Shown here in pieces: positions 36,421 to 48,314 of a DNA stretch of 64,000 bases (its first letter is position 1; each line of letters starts with the position of its first letter). The notes under the pieces are model-generated. The model was not told the origin of the DNA. It was given only the letters and a program-made list of their open reading frames with translations, and ran no database searches. The DNA is from Patiria pectinifera (lineage: Eukaryota > Echinodermata > Asteroidea > Valvatida > Asterinidae). The position numbers and the translations under genes were made by a program. The DNA is taken from NCBI GenBank assembly GCA_029964075.1, contig CM057147.1, positions 20,667,513-20,731,512 on the forward strand, read 5' to 3'.

Positions 36421-38610
36421 CATTTAGCCGTAGCCAACTTTTAACTTTCATTACCAGTCGAAACAAAAGCTCAACCCTAACTTTCCAGACCATTCAAAAT
36501 CCGCATTGAGGCTTTGAAGGATTTTTCAGGATTGAGAACGGTGTTGATCCTAGTAAAATATATTTGCCTGTATTCCCTCGGAAAGTTTAAGCACTTCACA
36601 AAAAATGTGTCACTGAGTTCCGCCATAGAGCATATTAAATTACGAGAGCGCTAACTCCTCATTCTGCCGTGGAGATATTTTAAAGCCGTCCTGAGCGCAG
36701 ACATCTTGAATTCATGTGCGTGTTTGTAGAACATAAATAAATGAGATGGGATAAATTTCAAATTATGGGCTCTGAATGCAATGTGCAAGTACAACATGCG
36801 TGTTTGCATTGTTTGCACAGAGCAAAATGAAACGCTCATTTACTGATTGTGCGTTAAGGTTTTGAACGTATCGGCTTCGATAACGCACCGGTATAGAATA
36901 GAAATGCAGATATGCCTTTTGAAGTTGAGGTTAACCAAATATGACCAGGAGCATTTGCAGTGATAAGGTCATTGGAAGCATATGTACATGTACTTGAAGT
37001 GTTTCAGTTTACCAATACAAGTTTTTTGGAAGAATGTGTTGAATTGTTTTGGCTGGTAATGTTAGTTTGCACTCCATTTTTGCAAGATAACTATTTATAT
37101 TGACTTACCACTGGATACAATTTATCAGTTTTGAACTGCCAAAATCTTCCCTAACATTAATCATCTAAATCAAAACAAATAATTGGAACGGAATGCTTGT
37201 TGGCCTGTGATCCATGTCTCATTTGAGAATTCTTGTCCTGGTGTGATTTATGTTTCTTGCAAAAATTGAGAGCGAAATTTAAAAAAATGTGGCAATCTCA
37301 CGGAATCCTTCTGAGTTCAAAAGAAAGAGGTACATGAAAGTAGCTGTGTTGTATATAAGACTCATTGCTGCATTTGAAATGATTTGTTTGTCATTGTTGC
37401 TGATTTGTATTGCCTCCTCTTTAAAAAAAAATGTCTTTGAACTCAGAAAGATGCCAGTCAAGACCGGGACCTGTGCAACAAGGAGTAAAAAACCTGAAAT
37501 AAGACTTCAGGGTGTATTTGTGTCTAACTTGCAGTGAAGTAGCGTAACTAGTCACTTTTGTTATTTATTAATTTTGAAGTACGTATTGTGGTTGACCAAA
37601 CTACTCTGATACATTCCTTTTTATGGTCGAGTGCATAAAAGCATTGATCAACCTTTTTTATTGCTGCTTTGGAGACCGAGAGGAGTCATAGCGTTAAAAA
37701 GCATTTTGGGAGGGGGTGTTTTTTTGTGTGTGGAATTTTTTTCCCTTAGAGGTTACTAAAACGAGCTGGGATTTCCCAATGGGAGTTACATAAACTCTTG
37801 TCGGAGAATATCGTTAAAAAATAATGCAAAATCTTATAATACTTATTACTTATTAACAGAACAATGTTTAATTTGTTGGAGGTGGCAGCACCTACGTTAT
37901 AGAAATGTATTATAAAGTGTACAGTGTGATTTCTATTATGGTGTGATCACCGACATTTTTTGAAAGAAAGAAAAAGTTGGTTTTGATACAGTATATATTT
38001 AGCTCTAAATTTCTTGATCACGACATCTTTTTTGTTCTTCATTTTTTATGAGGAGAGTTGAAGTGTACTGGACATGACTTTCTAGTTTTTAGGAAATAAA
38101 ATTCTGTGAAGTTTTATGTTCCTGAAAAAATACCAATAAGATGACCAATGTTTGTCCTTTTCTCAGACGTAATTTTAAACGTTATGAAAGAATTTAAACT
38201 GCTTTTTACAGCTTAAAATAAAGATGTTCCTGCAAGCAATTACAAACCAGTAAACCAGTCTTGTACAGTTTTGAACGGGTTGATTTTTTTGTCATCAGCC
38301 AGTTCAAGTGAGAGGACACCGAACAGAAGATTGTTTGTTCTCTGTCGGTTGCTGCCATAGGGGTGTATGGTCGCTACAGTGTATTAAAGCAATATCATAT
38401 TGTACATACAAAGCATAATGTAGCCAACTAGCAAGTAGACGCTCTGGTTTTTATCTATCCTTTTTTTAATGGAAAAGCTGTTTTGAATAGTGTGAATTCT
38501 TCTTTCTTGATCCGATTTTTTAACCCCAGTGGAAAGTGGTAGGCATTCTTACCCAGGTATTTGTTTGGATTGAGATGTGTTTCTGTCAATAAAGTGCATT
38601 TCTGACTCCA
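36421..38610 (+). other. Srrm234 distal 3' UTR
   Basis: No ORF of note. Several AATAAA signals occur, at 38,095-38,100, 38,217-38,222 and 38,588-38,593. The last is taken as the most distal end. Confidence 0.65.
38588..38593 (+). terminator. Poly(A) signal AATAAA (Srrm234)
   Basis: Canonical hexamer followed by TG-rich sequence, about 2.2 kb after the distal stop codon. Confidence 0.55.
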
Positions 38611-39209
38611 GACTCGAAAAAAGAGCAAGGTTCTTTATGGGGCAGTGAAGGCAGTGTTACGGGAAAGGATGCACTTTTACAGGACGCCCGAGTTGAAAGC
38701 CTAAGTTTAAAACGGAAATTTTATTTGCAAGCACTCACTACCCAGAATTAAGTGAAGCTGGAATAGATTTCTTTACCAGTTTTGAAAAATACTTCGTAGT
38801 GTCCATTCTGAAAAATACATAAGATGTGCTAAGTCCACTTGTCCGAAACGTACTTTTTAATTGCATCAAATTAACTGATCTATCCTTTTCTAACCCTTCC
38901 CCCCCAAAAAACTTTTCTGTGATCATCACCATGCACTATTATGTGTCTTTTTTTTTACTGCCTGTGTTCTTTTTATTTCATTTGTGGTGTCTACCTATTG
39001 TAATTTAATAATTCATAATAATCACTTAATACTGGCTTAAATAAATTTGAATTGAAATATGCAATTGTGGTGTCATTGTAATCTTTTCAGAAGGAAAACT
39101 GTTCACAAAAATTCTTGAAATTTTCCATCAAAACCTTGACTTTAACTGACATACATCACACAATGTTTGAAAAAGCAAAAACACTGACATGTTCTTAAAA
39201 TCAAATATA
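38611..39209. other. Intergenic gap between convergent Srrm234 and PXMP2
   Basis: About 0.6 kb of AT-rich sequence between the facing poly(A) signals of the two genes. No feature was recognised. Confidence 0.55.
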
Positions 39210-39215
39210 TTTATT
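39210..39215 (-). terminator. Poly(A) signal (PXMP2), minus strand
   Basis: TTTATT on the plus strand reads AATAAA on the minus strand, 1.15 kb downstream of the PXMP2 stop codon. Confidence 0.5.
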
Positions 39216-40366
39216 GCAATTCACCAAAAAAAATTCAATCGTCATAGATAATACATACTTTATAAAAAAAGTAAACATTACTTAAAATTTTCTTTTGTGC
39301 TCGGAGGGAAGATTTGACATTTTTTGTCCCAGAACAGATTTTTAATATTTAACCCCAAATACATATATATTTTAAAATTCACTTTGAAATTGCCATGGTT
39401 ACCAGATTTATAAAGGCCGTTTCAGATAATGGCAGATTTAATAACCTTTGAACACAGTCCTGCAGAACGTTTACTAAAAAATATACCAAACACTACAATT
39501 GTACATTTTCTCTTACAACATTTAAGGGCAGCATTTTGTTGGTTTATTTTTTAAAATTTCAGCGAGATTTCATTGCAATTCACTGATATGCATACATGTA
39601 CAATAAAGGACGAAACTCATTTTGGACACATCTTCCGAATTGGCAACCAAAAAACCCAAAAACAATTGGAAATTTTTTTATTGATTATTGTTAATACAGA
39701 GTGTAAACAATAATATAAAGAAAAAACCTTAAAACCTAGTCACTACATTTACTTCAGTTTCCTGGAAAAAAAAGTATTACGAAAGGCATTTTGTTTTTCT
39801 TCAAATGAGTCTTGCCAGCATGTAAGGGTTCTTTTCAGTGACTGTCCACTGACTCACCGGAGCTGGAACAATTCATTTGGTCCTTAGTTATGGGTCGGCA
39901 GTAAGCCCTGCAGTCTCATTTGCATAGTACAACAACGGGCCTTTGTTCTAATAATCTGGATTGTATTATCTTGTGAAAATGAGTCACTTTCATTGTTGCA
40001 CCACTATTACTACTGGCTTCTATATATGCCTTTATGACAGATGTGCCAACAAAATTGTACTTTTACATCACATCTGAGAATGATGGTTACTTTAGGAACT
40101 TGTCATTCAAAGAGCAACGATTCTATATTATCAGCACCTCAACATTTTTTTCAGAATCAGCCTTGCATAAATTTACATTTACAAGGTTGTAGCTAACAAC
40201 TGTTAATCCCGTTAGCCTTTGCAAGATCTGACGCGAGTTGTGAATGAATCATCAATTGGCACCTACAACGAAATCTTCAGGCCTGCCCAACTCGGTTGAT
40301 GGCCTTCTTCAACTCAGTTGATGGCGTTCTTCAACTCAGTTGACAGCCTTCTTTGTCCAGATGTTA
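39216..40366 (-). other. PXMP2 3' UTR with a 3-copy tandem repeat
   Basis: Non-coding sequence after the stop codon. At 40,287-40,352 a unit of about 22 bp (CAACTCAGTTGATGGCCTTC and variants) is repeated three times just beyond the stop. Confidence 0.6.
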
Positions 40367-40438
40367 CTAAGTCCCACTTAAGACAGCTATGTAGAGAGAC
40401 CAGACGAAGGCAACAGAACTAGCAAAGAGCACTCGATA
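40367..40438 (-). CDS. PXMP2: PXMP2 exon 5 (last)
   Basis: The minus-strand acceptor ACAAATGCAG is followed by 72 nt encoding YRVLFASSVAFVWSLYIAVL, ending in TAG at 40,367-40,369. This is the last membrane helix. Confidence 0.88.
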   Translation of the reverse strand, partial: YRVLFASSVAFVWSLYIAVLSGT

Positions 40439-43400
40439 CTGCATTTGTGATACAAAGAAAAGTAAAAAAAAGAGTTAAAATTACATAAATAAAATAAGTG
40501 TCATAAGATGGAATTTTGCGTCGGGGTGATATAAATCAAATGAGGTTTTGCCCTTCACCGACGTTTTTAAACACTGTATACTCAGTGTGTTACCTCCTGA
40601 GTGAAAGTTGGGAAAAAATCACTCGGGTGGGACTCGAACCCACGACCTCCTGCTTTCCAGTGCAGATGTCTTACCACTCGACCACCGAGCTAACGGGATC
40701 GGTTGTCCGGTTCGAATCTGATGTACATAGCAGCGGGTATCGCATAAATTATTATAAGATGGAATTTTGCGTCGGGGTGATATAAATCAAATTAGGTTTT
40801 GCCCTTCACCGACGTTTTTAAACACTGTATACTCAGTGTGAGGTAGCACACTGAGTAGCAAACGTCGGTGAAGGGCAAAACCTAATTTGATTTAAAAAAA
40901 ATGTCCTTTAAAATATCCTCAAAATTTTTTTAAAATTGGTAAACACCAAAATATTGCTTAACAAAACGACTGAATGAAACACTGAGTTAAAATGTCCTAA
41001 TGTAAGACATTCGGGTTCAGGCACACCTAGATTTTTTGTTTGAATTACTGACCTGGAGTGGGACATAGTTGATGTTGACATACTGGACGATGGTCCAGAT
41101 CTTCCAGTTCAACTTAAGTACTGTCCAGTAGGCCTGCTTGAGAAACTCCACGGCAGTCTGGTGACTTTTGCCCTGGCCAGACAATGCAGAGAAATTTGAA
41201 ATGCAAATCGAATCTCTAACCCTCCTCAATCCAACAGGATCCAACTACTTTGCATTTCTGTAGGATCCTGTTGGATTGAGTAGAAAACACCTTGCTTGCT
41301 GGAATCATGTTGGCGTCTGTTGCATTCAGCAGGCAATGGGGAAATAAGGGCTAAGTTAGATTCTGTTGGATTGAACAAACACACGTTGTTTCTTCCTGCT
41401 GGTTTCTGTTGCATTCTGAAACCAGCGGAAAAATATGGCACAGTTTCTTTTGGATTGAGTTTGTATTGTACATGTAAGTTACCCAGCAAAATTATCCCAC
41501 CGGTTGGACTGTGTTGGTTTGATCAGGGGAGTCCCGGGGAACTGTTAGGGGGGACCTCCTTGTAGATCACTCCGTGATTTGGAACACAGAGTGTGCTATG
41601 TGAGAAGTATTCCTTTTGTGTTCCCGAGCTGCAACACATTGCTGAAATTATGTTCTGGCTAATAATGTGTTTGTCTAAACGAGGTAAAATCGTTGAAAAA
41701 CATTCCAAATTGGTGCTTTTTATTATACATGTAGCTCTTAAGATTTTTTGTGTGTGCATACTGTTTAAACCATTAGCATAAGCACTTTACATTCTCTGAT
41801 GAGCCATAAAAACATAACAGTGCTGGGGCGGTACTGAGGCAGTTTACAGGCAGGGAGTACCAGAGCATTTGGGGTGCTATGGGCTCCATGCACAAGTACC
41901 CCTTCAACCGCCACAAAAGGAGAGTTGGGGGTGACCTAGACTGGTTCCCGGTCATCCACTGCATATTTGGATTGGTCCAAAGTTACTGGGGGGCGGGGAT
42001 AAGTCTGGGAGACCATCGCAAGTTAAGTTTACATATTCACGCGCCGACAATGCCTGACGCTCATGCGCGAAGACGCTATGGCCTAGCTTTGTGCACATTC
42101 AGGATAAATAAGTCATGCGTACTACGCGCGCAAACCAGTACAGTATGCACACGCGGTGTCCCATCCAAGGGGCTCTCAAAAGTGGTAAAATGTGCCCTCT
42201 TTTGTTGGCGCACGGAGCCCATTGGGACTAATTGGTTACATTGGTGACTGTCTGCTATTGCAATGGGCACTTCTGCTCCAATTATTAGTGTTGGCCTACA
42301 TATGACATTCATTCACCTCAAACCTCCTGATGCAGTAGAGATATCCCAGCAGGAAGGGCGGGGCAATGAATAGTCTGTCCACGATCAGCTTCAAGATCTG
42401 AGAAACTTTGTCTTTGCCTGGTAGTAGTGCCTCAAGCCATCGATAGAAGTAATGTGTGATGGGACCCGTGTAGAAAATTCTGTTTTGTAAACCGGGAAGA
42501 AATGGCAAATGATGAGAGTGCATTTCTGGAGTATAAGGCTGTCGGTCAATTTTTTGTATCTAAATACATTCCAACCCTGACTGAAATTTCCCTCCAATTA
42601 TTGTAGACATTAACAAAAATAAGTCGGGAAAAGAGTCTACAAACATGTTTGGTTGTTTGGTTAAAAAGTGAATAAATTTTGGATTTGAAATAATGGAACA
42701 CAGCAAACTTGCATTTACAAAATTGAAAACATACAGTTTGAGTTAAAAGTTTTTCTGCATCAGAATTTCGATTTGTTTCAGCCATTTAGACAGGTTTGAC
42801 CTCAACTACATGTTATACGCATGCCTTAGGTAATGCATTTGTTGACATAATCTACCGATACAACATTGATAAAATACCATTACAGCTGAGGATATGACTT
42901 TGGAAAAGTTTATGGCCTTTGATAAATATTTAATTCTGTGGAAAGACTATACACAATGAAATATCAGACTTATGAGGCATAAATTCCACCTCATAAGTCT
43001 GACGCCTCAAAAGTCCGACAATGGACAAATGCTGTTTCGGACTTATGAGGCGTTGGAATTATGCGGCGTCGGACCTATGAGGCGGAATAAATAAATTGTA
43101 AACCTCATAAGTCCAATGCCTCATGTCCGACGCCTCATAAGTCCGACAATGGACAAGCGCTGTTTCGGACTTATGTGGGGTTGGAGCTATGCGATGAGGT
43201 GTGGGACTTATGTGGTGTCGGACCTATGAAGCGGAATGAATAAATTGTATGCCTCATAAGTCCGATGCCTCATATTCCGACGCCATAAGTCCAAAATTTC
43301 GGACTTGTGAGGCGTCGGACCTATGAGGCGTCGGACTTATGAGCGGACCCCGTGGCACCCATGCACATGGTCACCCCTAACTCCTTTTGCTCACCCAGTA

Positions 43401-44494
43401 GCAGCAAATGCTCCTATGTTTCTCCAGGCTATCGGCGCCTTCCAGCCTCCTGAGAGTTTTTGTGCTACGATGTTGCTGACTGACGAAATGGCTCCACTGG
43501 CAAAAAAATCAAGCGAATTAACCATGTGTTTAAACTAAAACTTAGGCCAATATGCACTTAAATTTAAACAATTAAACACTAAGAGTTATCAGAAGTTGAA
43601 CAATAAGGGAAGCTTTATATGAGGCATCAAGCAGAAAAAAATCAGAAACAGAAAACAAGTAAATACTTACTGACTTTTAGCTTGAGTAACTCCAGCTTAA
43701 CAAGCTCATCACGAATTCACATGTGAGTTACTCAAGCTAACTTTTTAGGACATATTATGTCCTAAAAAATTAGCTTGAGTAACTCACATGTGAATTCCTG
43801 ATGAGCTTGTTAAGCTGGAGTTACTCAAGCTAAAAGTCAGTAAGTATTTACTTGTTTTCTGTTTCTGATCGCTGATACTGTGATATTTCACTGAAGGGAA
43901 AAATTATTGATGGCCAGATATCAAATGATATGGGAATCTTTCCCCAAAAATTGTAAATCTGATGAAGAAACACCATTTTAAGGAGTGCAAAAATTCTAGT
44001 ACTCTACCTTTGCAGGCCCATAGACTTTGTGCAGGAGGTCTGAGTGGTGGCTCTGTATGGAATTCTTTCCCTATTAAATTATTTACACCAAAGTCACCAG
44101 CTTTCTGTAATTATTATGTAACCATCCTGTCACTGTTGCGTGACACCAATGTTTTCACGTTGAGCTAGCAGCTAGGTGGGCGGGGTCTTCACTGACACTG
44201 ACTGCTGATACTAAGTGATAGTGATAGTGATTCCGTGTGTGAAGCGGATCGGAGCTACTCCTAGAACTATGAGGCTCCGCGTGAGGCATAGTTCTAGGAG
44301 TAGATCGGAGCTAAAGCCAACCCATTCATCATTTTCATGCATGCGATAAACGCCGCAGTATGCGCGGTACGCGTATGGGAGGTTACTTACCTTGTCAGGG
44401 ATTTTGTAATGATCGGATAGGTTCGTAATAACCGCAGATACTCTGCAAGCAACCGCTTGTGGAATGCATCTTTTTTAGAAAGATGGACCGACAT
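40367..44494 (-). CDS. PXMP2: Peroxisomal membrane protein 2-like (Mpv17/PMP22 family), five exons
   Basis: The spliced CDS on the minus strand is 44494-44391, 43496-43395, 42479-42317, 41172-41053 and 40438-40367, 561 nt for 186 residues. Human PXMP2 is about the same size. Each junction has GT/AG ends and matching phase. The N-terminal exon gives LAEYLRLLRTYPIITKS. Exon 2 gives SVSNIVAQKLSGGW. Exon 3 gives IFYTGPITHYFYRWLE and LFIAPPFLLGYLYCI. Exon 4 gives WKIWTIVQYVNINYVPLQ, the family signature. Exon 5 gives YRVLFASSVAFVWSLYIA. About four membrane segments are expected. PXMP2 forms a channel for small solutes in the peroxisomal membrane. MPV17-like paralogs are the main alternative, but the exon 1-2 and exon 3 motifs fit PXMP2 best. 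Confidence 0.9.
40505..40895. repeat. tRNA-containing foldback repeat in PXMP2 intron 4
   Basis: A segment with GGAATTTTGCGTCGGGGTGA at 40,510 recurs directly at about 40,760. Its inverse (ACGTCGGTGAAGGGCAAAAC) follows at about 40,863. A tRNA-like sequence lies between the two direct copies at 40,621-40,690. Confidence 0.8.
40621..40690 (-). repeat. tRNA-like sequence within the foldback repeat
   Basis: The minus strand shows a box-A-like GTGGTCGAGTGGTAAGAC and a box B GTGGGTTCGAGTCCCACCC with a good T arm, plus an anticodon-like stem-loop. The acceptor stem is imperfect and the anticodon loop looks one base too long, so a SINE head or tRNA pseudogene is more likely than a working tRNA. Confidence 0.6.
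41053..41172 (-). CDS. PXMP2: PXMP2 exon 4
   Basis: The acceptor TGTCTGGCCAG and the donor GTCAGT flank 120 nt, exactly 40 codons. They begin GKSHQTAVEFLKQAYWTVLK and end with the conserved family motif WTIVQYVNINYVPLQ. Confidence 0.9.
42317..42479 (-). CDS. PXMP2: PXMP2 exon 3
   Basis: The acceptor TTTACAAAACAG and the donor GTGAAT flank 163 nt. The first base completes the glycine codon split in exon 2. The exon encodes IFYTGPITHYFYRWLEALLP through DRLFIAPPFLLGYLYCIRRF. Confidence 0.9.
42960..43345. repeat. Dyad-repeat array built on GACTTATGAGGCGTCG
   Basis: A 16-bp phrase GACTTATGAGGCGTCG and its complement CGACGCCTCATAAGTC recur many times in both orientations, with two larger units of about 145 bp each bearing ACAATGGACAA...GCTGTTTCGGACTTATG. 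It lies in PXMP2 intron 2 and can form many alternative hairpins. Confidence 0.85.
43395..43496 (-). CDS. PXMP2: PXMP2 exon 2
   Basis: The acceptor GATTTTTTTGCCAG and the donor GTGAGC flank 102 nt encoding GAISSVSNIVAQKLSGGWKA, then PIAWRNIGAFAAT. The phase fits both neighbours. Confidence 0.88.
43641..43869. repeat. Near-perfect 229-bp palindrome
   Basis: The arms meet at about 43,755 (GGACATATTATGTCC) and differ at only a few positions, for example TCATCACGAATTC on the left against GAATTCCTGATGA on the right. Each arm is itself partly palindromic, with AGCTTGAGTAACTC and GAGTTACTCAAGCT. It lies in PXMP2 intron 1. Confidence 0.92.
44255..44303. repeat. 17-bp perfect stem-loop
   Basis: CTACTCCTAGAACTATG pairs with CATAGTTCTAGGAGTAG around a 15-nt loop. 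It lies in PXMP2 intron 1, about 90 bp from the exon-1 donor. Confidence 0.85.
44391..44494 (-). CDS. PXMP2: PXMP2 exon 1 with start codon
   Basis: ATG at 44,494-44,492 opens MSVHLSKKDAFHKRLLAEYL, followed by RLLRTYPIITKSLT and the donor GTAAGT. The YLxxLRxYP motif is typical of the family N-terminus. An ATG one frame over has no such motif. Confidence 0.85.
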
Positions 44495-44587
44495 TTCGTA
44501 TCAAATTACTAGGCTTTTATATGCGCTAAAGCTAGATGGACAGTGTGCAAAGGGGGTACTGTATTTAAACGACCAAGCTCAAGGTAG

Positions 44588-47125
44588 CCGATGATTTGGC
44601 CGGATTTCTGGCCGCGTATTCAGCCACAGATTCGGCCGCGCATTCGCCGAAAGACAACAAACTCTATAATACATGCGGCAAAAGGTGATCTATTTTCAAA
44701 AAAGATAACTTCATTAATTGAACGAATTGTTCATAATAAACGACAAATAATTTTTTGTTTGGTGTCACGCCATGTAAAAAAACCCCAACATAAGCAACCG
44801 TTGTATCCACTATTTTTGAAGTCTTGTTCTAAAAATTACGTTTAAATTGCGTTATTTTTCAATGCTAAATCAGTTTTGGAGGCGTTTAAATTGTTAATGT
44901 ACGGGATATAGGACACAAATATTTTGAAAATCAATGAGAACTTCTAAAGAGTAAATTAAATATGATTTAAAAAAATAACGTTTATTAAAATTCAATCCGA
45001 ATTCAAGTGAACAGAAATAAAGCACTTGGTGGAGACGATCACTCAAGAACAACACAGTGCACTGAATTGAAATTTCGTTCAATAATTGTTCGAGATACAT
45101 GACACAAATACTTTGAAAATCAACTGAAACCCTTGAAGAATAAATTTAATATGATTTAAAGAACATTCAAACTCAATCCGAATTCAAGTGAACAAAAATA
45201 AAGCACTCTGTGGAGACGATAACTCAAAGAAAAAACATTGCATTGCACTGAATTAAAATTTCGTACAATAATTGTTCTGGATATAGGACTCAAACGCTTT
45301 GAAAATCGTCGGGAACACTTGAAGAATATATTTAATATGATTTTACGAAAATACAGTTTATTAATCGCGAAAAATTCAATTCGAATTCGAGTCACTTTTA
45401 ATGTTGCAAAAATAAAGCACTCTTTGTGGAGACGATAACTCAACAAAAACAAATTGTACTGATTTGAAATTGCGTCCCATAATTAACTGTGATGTACGAC
45501 TCAATCGATTCGAAATTTTACAGAAACTGTTGAAGAAAAAAATTAATACAACAAAAACAAAAACTACAGTGTATAAGGGCAATCCCGTACATTTTACCAA
45601 CACCAATTTCTTCCAAAAGAGGGCGCGCTACACAAATACTGGTCACCACCGTAAAGACTTCTATTCTGTCAATGAACGTGGATCACGATCTGCCCAAAAC
45701 GAAGTCGGCATTAAGTGAACAAAACCCCCACACATTGTGGAGACGATAACTCAAGAACAACACAGTGCACTGAATTGAAATTTGGTTCAGTAATAGTGCG
45801 GGATATAGGAAACAGATCATTTGAAAATCAACGGGAACCCTTGAATAATAAATTTAATATGATTTAAAGAACATACCGTTAATTAAAATTCAATCCGAAT
45901 TCAAGTGAACAAAAATAAAGCACTCTGTGGAGACGATAACTAAAGAAAAACACATTGCACTGAATTGAAATTTCTTCCAATAATTGTTCTGGATATAGGA
46001 CTCAAACTCGTCGAAAATCGCCGGGAACACTTGAAGAATATATTTAATATGATTTTAAAAAAAATACAGTTTATTTATCGCGAAAATTCAATTCGAATTC
46101 GAGTCACTTTTAATGTTACAAAAATATCCAGAGTTCTATATCCAGAACAATTATTGTACGAAATTTCAGTGCAATGTGTTTTTCTTAAGTTATCGTCTCC
46201 ACAAGTGTGCTTTATTTATGTTCACTTGAATTCGGATTGAATTTTAATAAACGGTATGTTCTTTAAATCATATTAAATTTATTCTTCAGAAGTTCTCTTT
46301 GATTTTCAAAGTATTTGTGTTCTATATCCCGAACAATTATTGAACGAAATTTCAATTCGGTGCACTGTGTTGTTCTTGAGTTATCGTCTCCACAAAGTGT
46401 GGGGGGTTTGTTCAATTTTGCCGACTTCTTTTTGGGCATATCGTGATCCATCGGACAGAAATCTTACGGTGGTGACCAGTATTTGAGTAGCGCGCCCTCT
46501 TTTGGAAAAAATTGGTGTTGGTAAAATGTACGGGAGTGCCCTCACTATAGTTTTTGTTTTTGTTGTATTAATTCTTTTCTTCAATGGTTTCTGTCAAATA
46601 TCAAACTGATTGTGTCGTTTATCACAGTCAATTATGCCTGGGACGCAATTTCAAATCAGTAGAATGTGTTTTCTTGAGTTATCGTCTCCACAAAGAGTGC
46701 TTTATTTTTGTAACATTAAGAGAACAATTAACAGGGTCTTTTTAACGGGTTAATTACTAATTAGACACTAATACTAATTAGTGTATAATTAGTAAATTAA
46801 CTAATATCAAAATCAAGTGTGCCTATAACATGATCTGGTAAATTATGAAATAAAATTGTGAGTTTTTAAAAAAAATAATTACGTGTGGTACACTTTGTTT
46901 CAAATGATGCATTTACTTTCACTTACTTAGTGGATAAAACGGTTGCTTATGTCGGGGTTTATTTATGGCGTGAAAAATATTGTTATTTGTCGTTTATTAT
47001 GGGAAATTCGTTGGAAAAACGGATCACCTTTTGCCGTATGTATTATACTTTTTAAATTTTTTTGTGAATGCGCGGCTGAATCTGCGGCTGAACAACTCGC
47101 TGCCAGGTATTCGGCCAAATTCGCA
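44588..47125. mobile_element. Foldback transposon, about 2.5 kb, with long inverted tandem-repeat arms
   Basis: The outer arms 44,588-44,830 and 46,925-47,125 are inverted copies. They share ACATAAGCAACCGTT, AATAAACGACAAATAA and GGCAAAAGGTGATC. Inside, the motif GGAGACGATAACTC occurs directly near 45,032, 45,213, 45,427, 45,738 and 45,928. Its inverse ATCGTCTCCA occurs near 46,190, 46,384 and 46,680, at spacings of about 180-310 bp. Symmetry centres near 46,125. No transposase is visible, so the element would be non-autonomous. Its design recalls FB/TU-type foldback elements, and that classification is an inference. Confidence 0.85.
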
Positions 47126-47983
47126 GTTAGCGTGAGTTTTGTGTACACACTAAACATGCCAAAGTACGTTCGCCTTGTACCCAGACTTCAACAGCTCAGG
47201 ATATACATAAAATCAACAGCAGAGGCTGGTGCCCTTGTTTACTTTCTGTGCATATTCCATTTTTTCATTTAAGGGGCAATCGAATCTCAATATTTGTTAA
47301 AATTTAGACTGTTACCCATTCAAAACAAAACACTAACTTAATTTACATATGAACCATGGGGAAAACTATATTTTAAAACAAACAAAGAAACAAAATTATG
47401 CTTTTGAAATATTAAATCAATTTAAAAGATTGCACTCTTCACCTTTTAAAAATGTTAAGATCCGATGTCGTGTCTGAATCAGGTATTTTGTGGCTGCGGC
47501 TTTGCTTCACGTCATAAAGTTGTTAGCCATAGTCGCAGACACGCTATCGTGACAACAATAGCCCGTTGCCGCTGGCTCGTTCACATTTCTAACAACAAAA
47601 AGAATCGAAACAATTTTTATCTGAAGTTTATTTTTTATAACAACATTTAAGAAATATATTTAAAATAACTTATATAATTTGTCTAATACGAAGAATATTT
47701 TATTATTCATTTGTTTCTTTTTATCAAATAAAAATGGAATACATGAATAAGACTATTTGGGTCAAACGTCACTTGGCAACCTGAAATTTGCATAATAAAT
47801 GCATATCGATCGTAGTGCCGCGCCGTCCCGTGAAGTGAAATGAGCAGTGTTCGTCGCGATAGCTGAAAAATAATAATTAACAAATCAAAAAAATGGCTGC
47901 TGAGTGCTGTTTTGACTTCTTCCTGATGTGACGCGGAAACTCCTATATTTCTGCACAATTCATAAGCAGTAATTCAGACCAAA
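47126..47983. other. Non-coding stretch with possible promoter at its right end
   Basis: No gene seen. The segment 47,800-47,960 is richer in CpG (GTGCCGCGCCGTCCCGTGA) than the surrounding AT-rich DNA and lies just before an ATG that is followed directly by a splice donor. Confidence 0.4.
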
Positions 47984-47986
47984 ATG
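47984..47986 (+). CDS. Possible first coding exon (ATG only) of an unidentified gene
   Basis: ATG at 47,984-47,986 is followed at once by GTATGT, a good splice donor, and preceded by CpG-containing sequence. Animal genes with only the start codon in exon 1 are common. No product can be named. A possible in-frame second exon is at 63,818-63,852. Confidence 0.3.
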
Positions 47987-48314
47987 GTATGTAATACTAA
48001 TAAACTACATGGGATTCATCATTCAACAACCAAAACTCAACTGCAGTTTTTGCCATGCCAATAAACGGGCATTGTTGTTGACATAGTCGAATTCGAAGTG
48101 CAGCAGTATGGTGTGGGTTTCCATTTGAAAAGAATGTGTTGGACAATTTTGTTTTGTGGTGGGCCTAGCCTAAATAATTATGAGTATTTTTTTTGTATTC
48201 TGCTTTTGTCAGTGGATTTTTAATCATATTTTGAATATTTAATTAAATCATGTTATTGTTAATCTCTTACACGACAGTTAAATTGGTTAGGCCGAATCAT
48301 GGGTTTTTTTTTAT

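Noticed and set aside
43641..43869. CRISPR-like or phage-type repeat array
   Set aside because: The structure is a palindrome with nested inverted repeats in an animal intron, without regular spacers.
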